A stretch of DNA of 64,000 nucleotides from Choristoneura fumiferana. Lineage: Eukaryota; Arthropoda; Insecta; Lepidoptera; Tortricidae. A program made the translations under genes and the position numbers. Shown here in pieces: positions 21,521 to 31,551 of this stretch (the stretch's first letter is position 1; every line of letters begins with the position of its first letter). The notes beneath the pieces are model-generated. The model saw nothing but the letters and a program-made list of their open reading frames with translations, was not told the DNA's origin and ran no database searches. The DNA lies in the NCBI RefSeq assembly GCF_025370935.1, contig NC_133481.1, forward strand, positions 20,176,716 through 20,240,715, in the 5' to 3' direction.

Positions 21521-21637
21521 GTTTTGTTCCGCGTACCTTGATTCTAGAGTCTCGATATTTCGGCACAGTTACATGCGCCATGATCACGAATGACGAAATA
21601 TCGAGCTTCTCTAAAATCAAGGTACGCGGAACGAAAC
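21521..21637. mobile_element. Foldback element with CTCGATATTTCGGC core (family P-B)
   Basis: Arms of about 29 bases, TTTTGTTCCGCGTACCTTGA at 21522 and its inverse ending 21636. The core reads CTCGATATTTCGGCACAG, then GCGCCATGATCACGA, and the inner part repeats ATATCGAG. A second copy of the left side is at 25228. Confidence 0.82.
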
Positions 21638-21639
21638 TC

Positions 21640-22454
21640 GCATTTAAATCATTGAAAATTAGTATTGACCGCGATAGTCTAAAACATTGTGGTGTAAATA
21701 AATGTCTCTCTCTAAACAACGCTGATAAAGTTAAAATAATATTATGAAACTCAATTAAGAATGATTAATACCTGTGTAATCGTCGCTTAAATCTGAGGCC
21801 ACATTGTGTAACTTGGAATTGAAATCGTTTTTAATATCTCTCCCTGTCAAATGGTTTAAGGTGAAAGAAGAAAGAGACAGTGAATGTAATCGAGACCCTT
21901 CGCGTGTATACAATTAGACCACATTAGTTTTGAATCATTTACAGTAGGTATGTAAAAATTATGCATACCTAAATGGAAAATTTTAAAACGCTGCCGTTCG
22001 TGGCTTATTCCCTCGCTAAAGTCCGTAAAGTGGAGGTTTTGTAGTCCAATTACCTATGAATAGCTGCCGTCGGAGTGGACTCGGCGTTCGGAGCCATTTT
22101 GTATTGAAATCGACTGTTACAATAATTAAATAGCATTATTATGAATTATTTTTCCGAGTGAACTTTATGAATATTACATACTTAAAAGTTCAATTTTGTT
22201 GACGTATCGATTTGGGGTAGGTACGACATTTGTTCGAAGTAGTAACGGTACCTGTGTACAAAACAAAAGAAACAAACCAAATCGATAAAAATAGAGATAC
22301 TTACCTACATGTGGGTTCAAAGACGAACTCGTTCCTTTAAGTGATCTCTACGTATTTTACGTACCTAAATTTTAATCTTCTGGTGATCTACAATATTTCC
22401 ACGATATTTTTATTGTTTCTGGGAAGGATATTTAATTATATTAAATGTTATTAT
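21640..22454. other. Intergenic sequence, no feature recognised
   Basis: AT-rich. No repeat shared with the window except isolated short phrases, and no convincing frame. Confidence 0.3.
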
Positions 22455-22770
22455 AACGGATAACTCACGTCTTAAACCGAGTTTAGCTCGACATGTTTCG
22501 GGCTATTTCGTAGCCCTTCCTCTCAGGAGCACGCGAACCGGCGGCTGCCGCAACACGCACACTACGCGCCACCGCTCTGCTCGCACGACTGTCCGACGAA
22601 ACTAACACCGGCGCACAACTACCCGCATTTTTATCGTCATTTTTATTATCAATGTCTAATGTAGGGTAGCACACAACACTAACAACATCACTCCGTAAAG
22701 GCACGTTCACACCAACCGATGACGCAGCACGAGTATTTAATACTGTTTTCCAACTCGGGGGTACCGACCA
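22455..22770 (-). mobile_element. Penelope-like (?) element 3' end, family P-D
   Basis: On the minus strand an open frame (22710-22483) ends ERKGYEIARNMSS and a stop, followed by CGAGCTAAACTCGG and GACGTGAGTTATCCG. The hairpin GGGCTA/TAGCCC with GAAAC after it overlaps the frame end (22495-22516). The same palindromic end is at 27840, 43165 and 60700. I associate such ends with Penelope-like retroelements, but I see no RT or GIY-YIG domain here, so the class is inferred. Confidence 0.5.
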
Positions 22771-23119
22771 ACCGCAATCCCGGTTAAGATATTTAATTAT
22801 TCTTTGACAGTGGATGTGGAACTTTTTTCAACTTAGGAAAATATTTTGGGTGATCGAAGAGAGAATTTTAGTACTAAACATTAAGGACATTATCTAATTG
22901 TTAAAGATGCTAGATAGAAAATGTCGAATACATACATACAAACTAAAACCACGAACAAAAGACACAAACAGCGACATTCACGGCGAGCTGTAAAAAGTGA
23001 GATTTTGGAAGATGGTCGGATGGTTCTACGGCTTTCAGACCAAAAAATTTCAAAATCCACAGCCTACTGCAACCCGGTGGCCGTTTCGGCTTTTCGCAAA
23101 TTCAACAGTAGTCAATTAA

Positions 23120-23310
23120 TTTATTTATAACAATTTCACTTTTAGTAACTTTTTTTTGCTTGCAACTCTCATACTTTTACACTTGCTTATTACATTTCCT
23201 GCTTCCACCCCCGCATCAACTAGCATGCTCAAAAATATGGTCTGTTATTAGAGAGCTGCCACTAAAAAGCATGCTCGATAGTAGCATGCTCTCTTGCTAA
23301 GTCATTCACA
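23120..23310 (+). repeat. AGCATGCT-rich repeat (R5), copy 1
   Basis: Begins CAATTTCACTTTTAGTAACT, has ACCCCCGCATCAACTAGCAT, and then three AGCATGCT palindromes (near 23223, 23269, 23282). The inverted longer copy is at 29420-29700. Confidence 0.7.
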
Positions 23311-23379
23311 TTTGCACGAATAGAAAAAGGATCTTGATAGACCGGCAGACGGATATGACATGATCCTATAACGGTTCCG

Positions 23380-23755
23380 TTCAAAGTCAAAGTCAAAATA
23401 TCTTTATTCAATTTAGGCTATAACAAGCACTTATGAATGTCAAAAAAAATCTACCACCGGTTCGGAAAAACCTCTGCTGAGAAGAATCCGGCAAGAAACT
23501 CAACGAGGTATATATATTTTTTTAAAACAGATTTACAATATTATTAAATAATATGTATACATCACAAGTATTTAACACAACTTTATTTTTAACACAGTAG
23601 GTTCGCTATTTGAAGGGATCGCTAATGCGGATCGGAATTATTTCCAAATATCCCTGTCCATGATATAATCATTAACTTTATAATACGCCTTTGATATTAA
23701 TGTCTTCTTGACAATAGATCTGAATTTTGTATCCGTTTCATTTATTATATTTTTT
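23380..23755 (-). pseudogene. L-A LINE end, minus strand
   Basis: The 3' tail GACTTTGACTTTGA is at the left end (23384). On the minus strand, just inside the right end, the ORF2 C-terminus reads ETDTKFRSIVKKTLISKAY and YKVNDYIMDRDIWK before a stop. It agrees closely with 14772-15240, with the same 3' UTR order, and is 5'-truncated. Confidence 0.82.
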
Positions 23756-24434
23756 GGAATTTTACGGAACCCTAAAACGGAAACCTAAAAATGGGCGAAG
23801 AGCAGACAAGAGACCTAAAACTAATAAGTACTTAAAAGTAACATCATTATTTAACGGGCAGTACACACAACAATTGCTATGGAAAATCTTACTCATTTAG
23901 TTCTAATGAGATGTTGGGTAACCAAGGCAATCGTTTCGAAATTGAGTCGACCGTTAATATGATATTTCTGTTTAAAAAAAATAATTAGGCTAATTTTCAT
24001 ATTGACTTTTAGTAAGTGACAATACTGCTTGACAAACACCTTAATGAACTTCAAGACAAACATCTTAATGAACTTCAGTTTTGGATATCATCAATGTTTT
24101 GATATCTTAGCTATTTAAATAACAACATGTCAATAACATTAACTCCTTAACATCATTAGAAAGAGAGCATTCACTTAATCAATATGAGGAATACAAACGT
24201 CACGCGAGTGAAATGGCACGTGCATTTGGCTAAAGTAGGTTTGTTACAGGGATACTGGTTAAAAAAGAATCACATTTCATTGGTGAGAACCGAAATCTCT
24301 TAAACCCCTCGAACTTAAAAAAATGTGTGCTCACTGAGAGCGGAGCAGCCAAAAGAGTTGCGACATGTGGCAATAAATAGACGATGTCATTTACGACTAT
24401 GAGGAATAGGAATTATATCGTGTATTTTATTTAT

Positions 24435-24560
24435 CATCAGCCTACAGCAGTCCACTTCATATACATAGGCCTCTTCCATGGCGCGCCACAACACTGTCTT
24501 CAGCCCCTCGCATCCATCCGCCGCTAGCGATCCTCTTAAGGTCGTCGTTTATTTTATTAC
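24435..24560 (-). pseudogene. RTE-type LINE ORF2 C-terminal fragment
   Basis: The minus strand reads DDLKRIASGGWMRGAEDS and then a degraded ..GLC.. .SGLL end, matching the DD..K.AG..WM pattern of the elements at 27530, 58863 and 61232. A similar end is at 28345-28445. Confidence 0.6.
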
Positions 24561-25227
24561 CAGTACACAAGAGCTAAATGCGTGGAGGATGGTCGTGGAG
24601 GATTTAAACGATAGAAACAATTTCCACCTTTAGCCGTTTACGCCAGTATTGCTGCCACGTTGCCCCGAGTTGATGACAATTTAAGGGACCAATTTAATTA
24701 ACGGCCAGACCACCTACTTAGTAAAATTTGAGAAAGATTTAAATAATAGATATCCGTTATCGTACCCCGTAGCCGTAATCCTGTCCACAGCATCCCATTC
24801 ACATAGCCCATTTCATGTCACTTCTTGCCTGTCAATGGTGTGTTACGAGACCTTGATCTTTGCGTCCATCTCACTTTTACTCGTATAATTATATTATTTA
24901 TTGTGGTACCAAAGGCCTCTTCTGGCTTCGGCCCCATTAATGCCATTCAAATGACCGGGTCCCCATGGACTCGTGATCAAAAACCTGTAATAATAATAAT
25001 AATAAATGAATTGAGGCAAAATATCTGCGAAGTTCCAGCGAAGTTTTTGATATTTCTTTTTTAATTCCTCCGTCTTTCAAATTCATCCGCAAAGTAATCG
25101 TTTGAGAAAATGGAACTTATCGCAAACTCTACGTGAGCTTAATTTTATTAAGTATAGTATAGTCAGAAAGATTAAAAGAAATAGTTTATCGGAAAAATGA
25201 TCAATGTATGTTTTTATGAATTAAATT
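24561..25227. other. Intergenic sequence, no feature recognised
   Basis: No gene or clear repeat. An (AAT)n run lies near 24990. Confidence 0.3.
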
Positions 25228-25741
25228 CGGATTTTGTTCCGCGTACCTTGATTTTAGAACAGCTCGATATTTCGGCACAGTTGTATCATATGCGCCATGA
25301 TCACGAGACGACTGGAGAATTGCGGGTATGCTGGTATAACTGTCAGTCAGAAAAATATACATTTTTTATTCGACTGGATGGCAAACGAGCACGTGGGTCT
25401 CCTGATGGTAAGAATTGCTGTGCCCAACAGGGTCCATGATGATCACATAATCTCTTTGTAACATCTGTAACCATACATTGTGGAAAAGCAATAAAATATT
25501 GAGTATTGAGTATCTGCAACACCAGGGGTATTCAGACGTGTTGCCAACCAATAGGCCTAAGGTGGGATACCTCAAGTGCCAGTAATTTTACCGGCTGTCT
25601 TAATCTCCACGCCGAAACACAACAGTGCAAGCACAGCTGCTTCACGGCAGGATTAGCAAGCAAGACTGTGGTTGCAATCCGGGCGGACCTTGCACAAGGT
25701 CCTACAACCTGCATACCCGCAATTCTCCAGTCGTCTCGTGA
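25228..25741. mobile_element. P-B foldback side and an R2 copy enclosed by 30-base inverted arms
   Basis: The P-B left side (TTTGTTCCGCGTACCTTGAT, CTCGATATTTCGGCACAG) runs into TCACGAGACGACTGGAGAAT at 25301-25330, whose exact 30-base reverse complement is at 25712-25741. Between the arms lies an R2 copy (from 25374) in which 25412-25510 is foreign. The foreign piece reads GCTGTGCCCAACAGGGTCCA and GGAAAAGCAATAAAATATTG, which looks like the 3' end of another LINE. Confidence 0.78.
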
Positions 25742-25874
25742 CCGTGATAGTTTAAAGTTATGAACGTATCTCGAAAACCGCAATTTTTTGTCAAAGTTTA
25801 ACTTAGAAACAGAAATATTTATTCGCTTATTCGCAAAAGCATAAAACGGAAATAATAATGTTTTTATTTTTTGT

Positions 25875-26065
25875 TTGTAATCATCATGTCAGCCGAAAGA
25901 CGTCCACTGCTCATAGGCCTACCCCAAGGCTCTCCACTCAGACCGGTCTAGTGCTTTCAGCATCCACCGCGATCCCGTTATCTTAACCAGGTCGTCGCTC
26001 TATCTTGTTGGAGGCCTACCGACAGCTCGTCTCCCGGTCCGCGGACGCCATTCGAGAGCCTTTGT
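25875..26065 (-). pseudogene. RTE-type LINE ORF2 C-terminus, minus strand
   Basis: Reverse partner of 27530-27715. The minus strand reads AFEWRPRTGRRAVGRPPTR and the DDLVKI..SRWM part, ending in the GTGGACGTCTTTCGGCTGAC block. 5'-truncated. Confidence 0.72.
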
Positions 26066-26829
26066 TTGTAATCATAAGTTTTTTTCAAACTTGTTTAAAT
26101 AGTTATTTCCTATTAACTCCGTAACCACTGCGGACCATCCGCGATCTAAGTAGACTGTAGAATTTAACAAAAGAAAATAACCTAATTAAGATAAAGGCGT
26201 TAATTGTAATGACGTATAACTATATGTTTAATATCTGAACTTGTTGTTGACTCCTAGATCCTGCAGCAAGGGATTGAAATGTAGTAGGTACAAGCCAAAA
26301 CACAGCTTGCCGCTTACCACATTTCAACCCGAAAGGATTTTAGCGTTTACCACATGTGACCTAGAAGAGTCCATATGTCCAATGGCCTCAAAATAAATAA
26401 TTTTGTCTACGGTAAACATAACATTGTTATCTAAGTTTTTATTATTCAAAATTACTTGAACTCATAGAAAATGATATGTAAATATATTCTGTAAATATTT
26501 AGTGATAGTTTTAAACGATTTATTTGTTAATCATGTTGATGGATGATGATGTTATTACATAATTATCATCATATCTGCAGTAGGCCGTTCAACAGGAGGC
26601 AACAGAAGGTATAATGATAATTAGAATCGCATGAAATATTTCAACAAATATGTGAAGCTAGGTCACTTGGTCATAACAATTAACTTAGGCATTATTGATT
26701 CTCGGTAGTAGTTCGAAAGTTCTTAATTATTGCAAAATAGCCGTAGGTACCGTTTTCCCGTCTTGCTATTATTAATTTATGTTTATGTAATGTGGAAAAT
26801 ACTTAGATTTGAGTTCGTTACCGGGCTCA
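26066..26829. other. Intergenic sequence, no feature recognised
   Basis: AT-rich. No gene or shared repeat seen. Confidence 0.3.
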
Positions 26830-27132
26830 TCATCATTATCATCTCAGCCTATATACGTCCCACTGTTGGGCACAGGCCTCCTCTTATAATGAGAGGGCTT
26901 GGGCCGTAGTTTTCACGCGGGTTCACTGCGGATAGGAAACTTCACACATACCACTTAATTGCTTCGCAGGTCTGTGCAGCTTTGCTCACGATGTTTTCCT
27001 TCACCACAAAGCTCGTGGTAAATTTCAAATCTAATTTTGCACATGAATTTTGAAAAAACAAAGAGCGAGCCCGGGTTTGAACTTACGATCCTCTGCTTGA
27101 AAGTCGATAGGCCACTAGGCCACCACGGCTTT
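26830..27132 (-). mobile_element. tRNA-derived SINE (S1), diverged copy
   Basis: Same order as 12137-12440, but with many substitutions and a small loss between the A and B boxes (the ATAGGCCACTAGGCCACCAC end). This is an older insertion than the copies at 12137 and 19600. Confidence 0.82.
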
Positions 27133-27529
27133 TTTTTAATTCGACTATTGTGATCCGTAAACATCATCATACATCAAATATACATCGCAGCTTAAATAGA
27201 AGCTTTTAAAATGAAATTTTTACAAAACCTTTACACATCTAATGTATAGATAAAAGAGTAAGACGTACCTAAATTTTTTTGTAGTCGAAGGAATATTATT
27301 AAAGTCAATCGACAAGTAAAAAACTTTACAACTGAATCAGGCTTTACTATGCGGAGGTCCATATATATCAATGAACTAAAACATTTACTTTGCGTACCCG
27401 CAACCAGATAGCTACGTTTATTGTCGTTTATGCAAGAAATATGTACAAGATGTGAAACTCGGCTTTACAAAAGTATCGCAAAAAAATATAGATAATAGAC
27501 AACAGCACGCAGGACTAATGACCGATGGG

Positions 27530-27718
27530 GTCAGAATGTTCTCGAATGGCGTCCGCGGACCGGGAGACGAGCCGTCGGTAGGCCTCCAACAAGATGGAGC
27601 GACGACCTGGTTAAGATCGCGGGATCGCGGTGGATGCGGAAAGCACAACCGGTCTGAGTGGAGAGCCTTGGGGGAGGCCTATGTCCAGCAGTGGACGTCT
27701 TTCGGCTGACATGATGAT
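27530..27718 (+). pseudogene. RTE-type LINE ORF2 C-terminus, plus strand
   Basis: The plus strand encodes SNGVRGPGDEPSVGLQQDGA in one frame and WRPRTGRRAVGRPPTRW in another, then WRALGEAYVQQWTSFG and a stop. The last phrase and the repeated GATGATGA tail are typical of RTE-clade LINE ends in moths and butterflies. Broken by a frameshift. Confidence 0.75.
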
Positions 27719-27788
27719 GATAGACAATGTCTCAACATTGGACACAAAATATTTCAAATATTACTTTACTTATCTAGATGACATTGTG

Positions 27789-27992
27789 AACATGAAACTA
27801 CCGTGAGATTCACTCATATTAAATATAATGACCCGGATAACTCACGTCTTAAATCGAGTTTAGCTCGACATGTTTCGGGCTAATCCGTAGCCCTTCGTCT
27901 TCGGAGCAACGCGACTCAGCGGCTGCTGCAACACACGCGCGTGCTTCGGTTGCTCCGAAGACGTGAGTTATCCGGGTCATTATATTTAATAT
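27789..27992. mobile_element. P-D foldback with long direct-repeat flanks
   Basis: ACCCGGATAACTCACGTCTT at 27831 and its inverse ending 27978 enclose the core CTCGACATGTTTCGGGC and a GC-rich centre. The 13-base phrase AGATGACATTGTG stands at 27776-27788 and again at 27993-28005, directly at the outer ends, and looks like a target duplication. The left part GAACATGAAACTACCGTGAG recurs, inverted, at 44843 and 60823. Confidence 0.8.
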
Positions 27993-28284
27993 AGATGACA
28001 TTGTGTGTGAATAAAAAAAACCGTTAGGCCAGTTTGCTTGGAGAAGTTATTTCGTAACATCACAATTTGTTTAACTTTAACTGTAATTATTTACTGACTA
28101 AATATTTAAGTACAAAATTGTTCTAAGAACACAAAGATAACATAATTGATAGTATTAATATGCAATTGTATATTAAAATTAAGTATATAATACAAATAAC
28201 AGTTAACACTGCACTAAGCACTAACCATCAAATAAGTGCGAGTCAGAGGTAGGTCTTACATAATTAACAAATGAAATTTAAAAA

Positions 28285-28345
28285 ATCATGGTGGCATAGT
28301 TGTTTGTTTCGCCTAAGGCACCTCAAGCAGAGGATCAAAATGAAC
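28285..28345 (+). mobile_element. S1 SINE head fragment
   Basis: CATGGTGGCATAGTTGTTTG and CCTCAAGCAGAGGATCAAAA are a decayed S1 head. The B box is cut off. Confidence 0.5.
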
Positions 28346-28450
28346 TAGCAAGCTTTCATCATCATCATCATCAGCCCACAGCAGTCCACTGCTGGACATA
28401 GGCCTCTTCCATGGCGCGACACAACTCTGTCTTCAGCCCCTTGCAAGCTT
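28345..28450 (-). pseudogene. RTE-type LINE 3' end fragment
   Basis: CAGTCCACTGCTGGACATAG and CCTCTTCCATGGCGCG match 24435-24560, so this is the same ORF2 end on the minus strand. Confidence 0.6.
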
Positions 28451-28629
28451 TAACCCAAATAAAAAACACCAACCATAAACAGGGCAAGGCTCATGAAAGC
28501 TTGTAAAAAGATAGTCACAGAATAAAATTAACCTCCATTTATCGGAAGTGAATCGACGCGTACTGACAAAATCGACATAAAAACCCGCGCCACTGTAATT
28601 TTAAAGTATACAATAATCTCATGGTATGC

Positions 28630-28885
28630 AGGTGGTAGGACTTTGTGCAAGGTCCGCCCGGATTGCTACCACCATCTTGCTCGCTAATCCTGCCGTGAAG
28701 CAGCAGTGCTTTCACTGTTGTGTTTCGGCGTGGAGAGTAAGACAGCCGGTGAAATTACTGGGCATGAGGTATCCCATCTTAGGCCTCTAGGTTGGCAACG
28801 CGTCTGCAATACCCCTGGTGTTGCAGATGTTTATGGCGGTGGTGAACATCAGGAGACCACTTGCTCGTTTGCCATCCAGTCCAAT
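28630..28885 (-). repeat. Dispersed repeat R2, inverted copy
   Basis: Reads GCAGGTGGTAGGACTTTGTG at the left and TTGCTCGTTTGCCATCCAGT at the right. Full-length R2 on the minus strand. Confidence 0.85.
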
Positions 28886-29419
28886 AAAAAAAAACTCATA
28901 AAGTGCTTCACCCATTTTAATGACACTTATCTAAGAACTATCTCGATTAAACTAGCTTTCTATTAAAAATATTTCATGAAAATCAGTCCTTTTGGGAGCT
29001 ATGATATGATGCCACAGGCAGAAATACAGACAGTATAAAACGTAGAACACCCCTTTTTTGCGTCGGTGGTTAAAAAAACTCGACATAAATGGATATTTTA
29101 CACAATTTATTCTTTTGTACTTTGTCGCTTTACAGCCACGTACCTAACGCCATGCAAGTGACAAATATTTTAATGCGCCAGAGTAAAAAATTGATCCGCT
29201 ACTTTTGATGCTAACTCCTGCTAAGACCTGTAAGATGTCGTTAGTAGTACAATATCAAAAGTTTTCGATATTTTAATGGTAGGCGCGCTCGGCCCCTGCT
29301 GGCGCGCTTGCTCCGACTAACCTTAATCGGATGACGAAAATTTGATCTAATGCGTAAACTATCCCTATCGCTCCAAGCACGGTTTTTATCGCGAACGGGG
29401 GGACTCCTTATTGACTTAA
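28886..29419. other. Repeat debris
   Basis: 28890-29080 resembles 51600-51840: TTTCATGAAAATCAGTCC, GGCAGAAATACAGACAG, then ACCCCTTTTTTGCG. The remainder is unassigned. Confidence 0.4.
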
Positions 29420-29700
29420 GTTACTCTTACACATGCTCGTTAATAGCTCGAGAGCATGCTATTATCTAGCAAATGCTACCTACTAGCATGTGTGAACAGA
29501 ACATGCTACTATCGAGCATGCTGTTTAGTGGCATGCTCTCTAACAGCAGACCCTGCTATTTTTGAGCATGCTAGTTGATGCGGGGGGGAAGGGGGAAAGG
29601 TAATAAGCTAGTGTGAACGCGTTTGCTTATGAACGTGCTAGTATTGATAGAGCCACGAGAGTTGCAAGCAAAAAAAAGTTACTAAAAGTGAAATTGTCAA
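29420..29700 (-). repeat. AGCATGCT-rich repeat (R5), inverted longer copy
   Basis: Repeated GCATGC palindromes occur at about 29452, 29516 and 29533, with more diverged ones between. The right end GAGTTGCAAGCAAAAAAAAG matches the start of copy 1. This copy has about 90 bases of extra palindromic sequence. Confidence 0.7.
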
Positions 29701-30032
29701 TTTATTACGTGCCTGTATTACGCATTCTGTTGGTAATACATCTGAATTGCGATAAGCTAAAGACTCCTTAGGTTATCGTTAGCCCTAATCCCAGGTCTCT
29801 ATCTTTAGCCCTGTTTTGAATTTCGATGCTAAGTTCTTAAAGATATAAGATAGGTTTTAGATATGGTGTTGTATCATAATACCGAATATGTATAATACCT
29901 TCATCTGAAATATCGACGATTAATTAATTGAAAATCAAAATGAGAAGGTTACGGCATGTCGAAGCCGAAGTTTGATATAACTACAACGTTCAAAAGACCT
30001 AAGGTACAAAGTCACGAAAGATAAACACACAC

Positions 30033-30262
30033 ACACACACACGAACATCACGCCTGTATTCCCAAATGGGGTAGGCAGAGCACACGAAACGTTACCGCTT
30101 CGGAGCCACTTTTAGCAACTTTTAGGTTTTAAGTTTGACAAAAACGGTACAATAGTGACAGGTTGCTAGCCTGCGGTATACCTTAATCTATATCCTCAGT
30201 TGCCTCTTACGACTTCCACGGAAGAAATGGAGAGGTGTAATTCTAACCCGACACCACACGAA
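30033..30262 (-). repeat. SINE-like repeat R3, inverted copy
   Basis: CACGCCTGTATTCCCAAATG, AAACGTTACCGCTTCGGAGC, then CTTACGACTTCCACGGAAGA. It adjoins an (AC)n tract at 30027, which is the tail end on this strand. Close to the copy at 56755. Confidence 0.75.
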
Positions 30263-30299
30263 AGATAAAATGACGATAAATTCAATTAATGTAACATGC

Positions 30300-31383
30300 G
30301 CTTAAAGTATTTTGATTACCTACCATTGTGAATTTCTTTCCGTGTTATCGGTCATTTTTGCTGAGGTCTTTGTTAAACTGATGATGATGACTTAATTATT
30401 ATTTTTGCAAGACTTTATTTAACTTAGTTAAATACAATATTCATACAAAGATATGTAGTATTAAGTTTTTTCCAATCTCGGAAGCTGAGTTTCACCCACT
30501 TCTAGTGATCGCTTTGTTTTAAAACTTGCCAGGGAAATCTTGATTATGATGACAATGCAAGTAGTAGCAACAAAAAACTTGTATTAAAAATAAGTGAATA
30601 AAAACAGTTACTGAACTTATCTAGCTGGTTATTCTTTTTGATTGATTAGTAAATGCTAAACGCCTTCCATATTTATTTCAGGCATTGGTATTATCGATCT
30701 GTAGATCCAAAATATTATTACGAAGGTCCTGGGCCTTCGACACAGAACCTATCGCAGTATTTGCAGTCCTCTATACTACTACTCTGTGAGCGACGTGTAA
30801 GTACAAGTGCAAAGTTTACCTGCCTTATCAAGAACGTGCGTTTATTAATCGCACTGTTTACGGATGAATTGATAACAATCGCCAGATTCGTTCGTGCTTT
30901 GTTTTATCCATATCATGTGACCAATGCTGAAAAAACAACTGTATCTTCACAAAAACATAGTCGAAAATCATTGCGATACCTCCAAGGATTTCTATTACGC
31001 GCAATTAAGATTATAATTGTTATATTAGATGGTGTGATCGCACATCCAAGTCCAACACGATTATCGAAAAAATGCCCAGTAATCATTTATTGGCAAATTG
31101 TAAAGTGATTCATTTATGTTAATAATGCTACAATGTTTACTGATTAGCGATATTGCTTAGCGTTTAACCACATCAAACATGACACTAGACTAGCGTATGA
31201 AACACTTTGAGAAGACTAGAGAACTGGTGTTACTAGTTTGAAAGCTCGGGACGATGCCTCATAATTGCTGAGAAAAAATGAGATGAACAGTTGCAGTCCG
31301 CACGCAACGGGAGCAAAATAAAATAACGAAGCTTAGGGGAGCTTGCGAGGCGTGGCGCTATGTACCAGAAAGCTCGTGGCGTG
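30300..31383. promoter_or_regulatory. Repeat-free upstream region of the forkhead gene (putative control DNA)
   Basis: None of the repeat families of the window occurs here, in contrast to the flanking 30 kb. Pair-rule genes such as sloppy-paired depend on extensive upstream enhancers, so I infer regulatory DNA. A 151-residue plus-strand frame (30653-31108, starting MLNAFHIYFRHW) lies in it. It has no recognisable domain, and I do not call it a gene. Confidence 0.45.
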
Positions 31384-31470
31384 ATTGGACGTTAATACGA
31401 GCAGCTCTCGCAGAGGCGGGCCGCGCGCGCGCAGTATAAATACCGGCGCCCGCCCCTCTCGCCCGTCAGT
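31384..31470 (+). promoter_or_regulatory. Core promoter of the forkhead gene
   Basis: An inverted CCAAT box (ATTGG, 31384-31388), a GC-rich run, a TATA box TATAAATA (31435-31442) and an arthropod initiator TCAGT (31466-31470) follow in order. If the A of TCAGT (31468) is +1, the TATA box begins at -33 and the CCAAT box lies about 80 bases upstream, both normal spacings. The implied 5' leader is 84 bases. Seen in sequence; use as a start site is inferred. Confidence 0.8.
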
Positions 31471-31551
31471 CGTTGCGTCGCTCGCGACTAGTGCACACGC
31501 CGCGCTCTGGCTACACATATATAATAAAAGTGAAACATAACAAGTGAAAAC

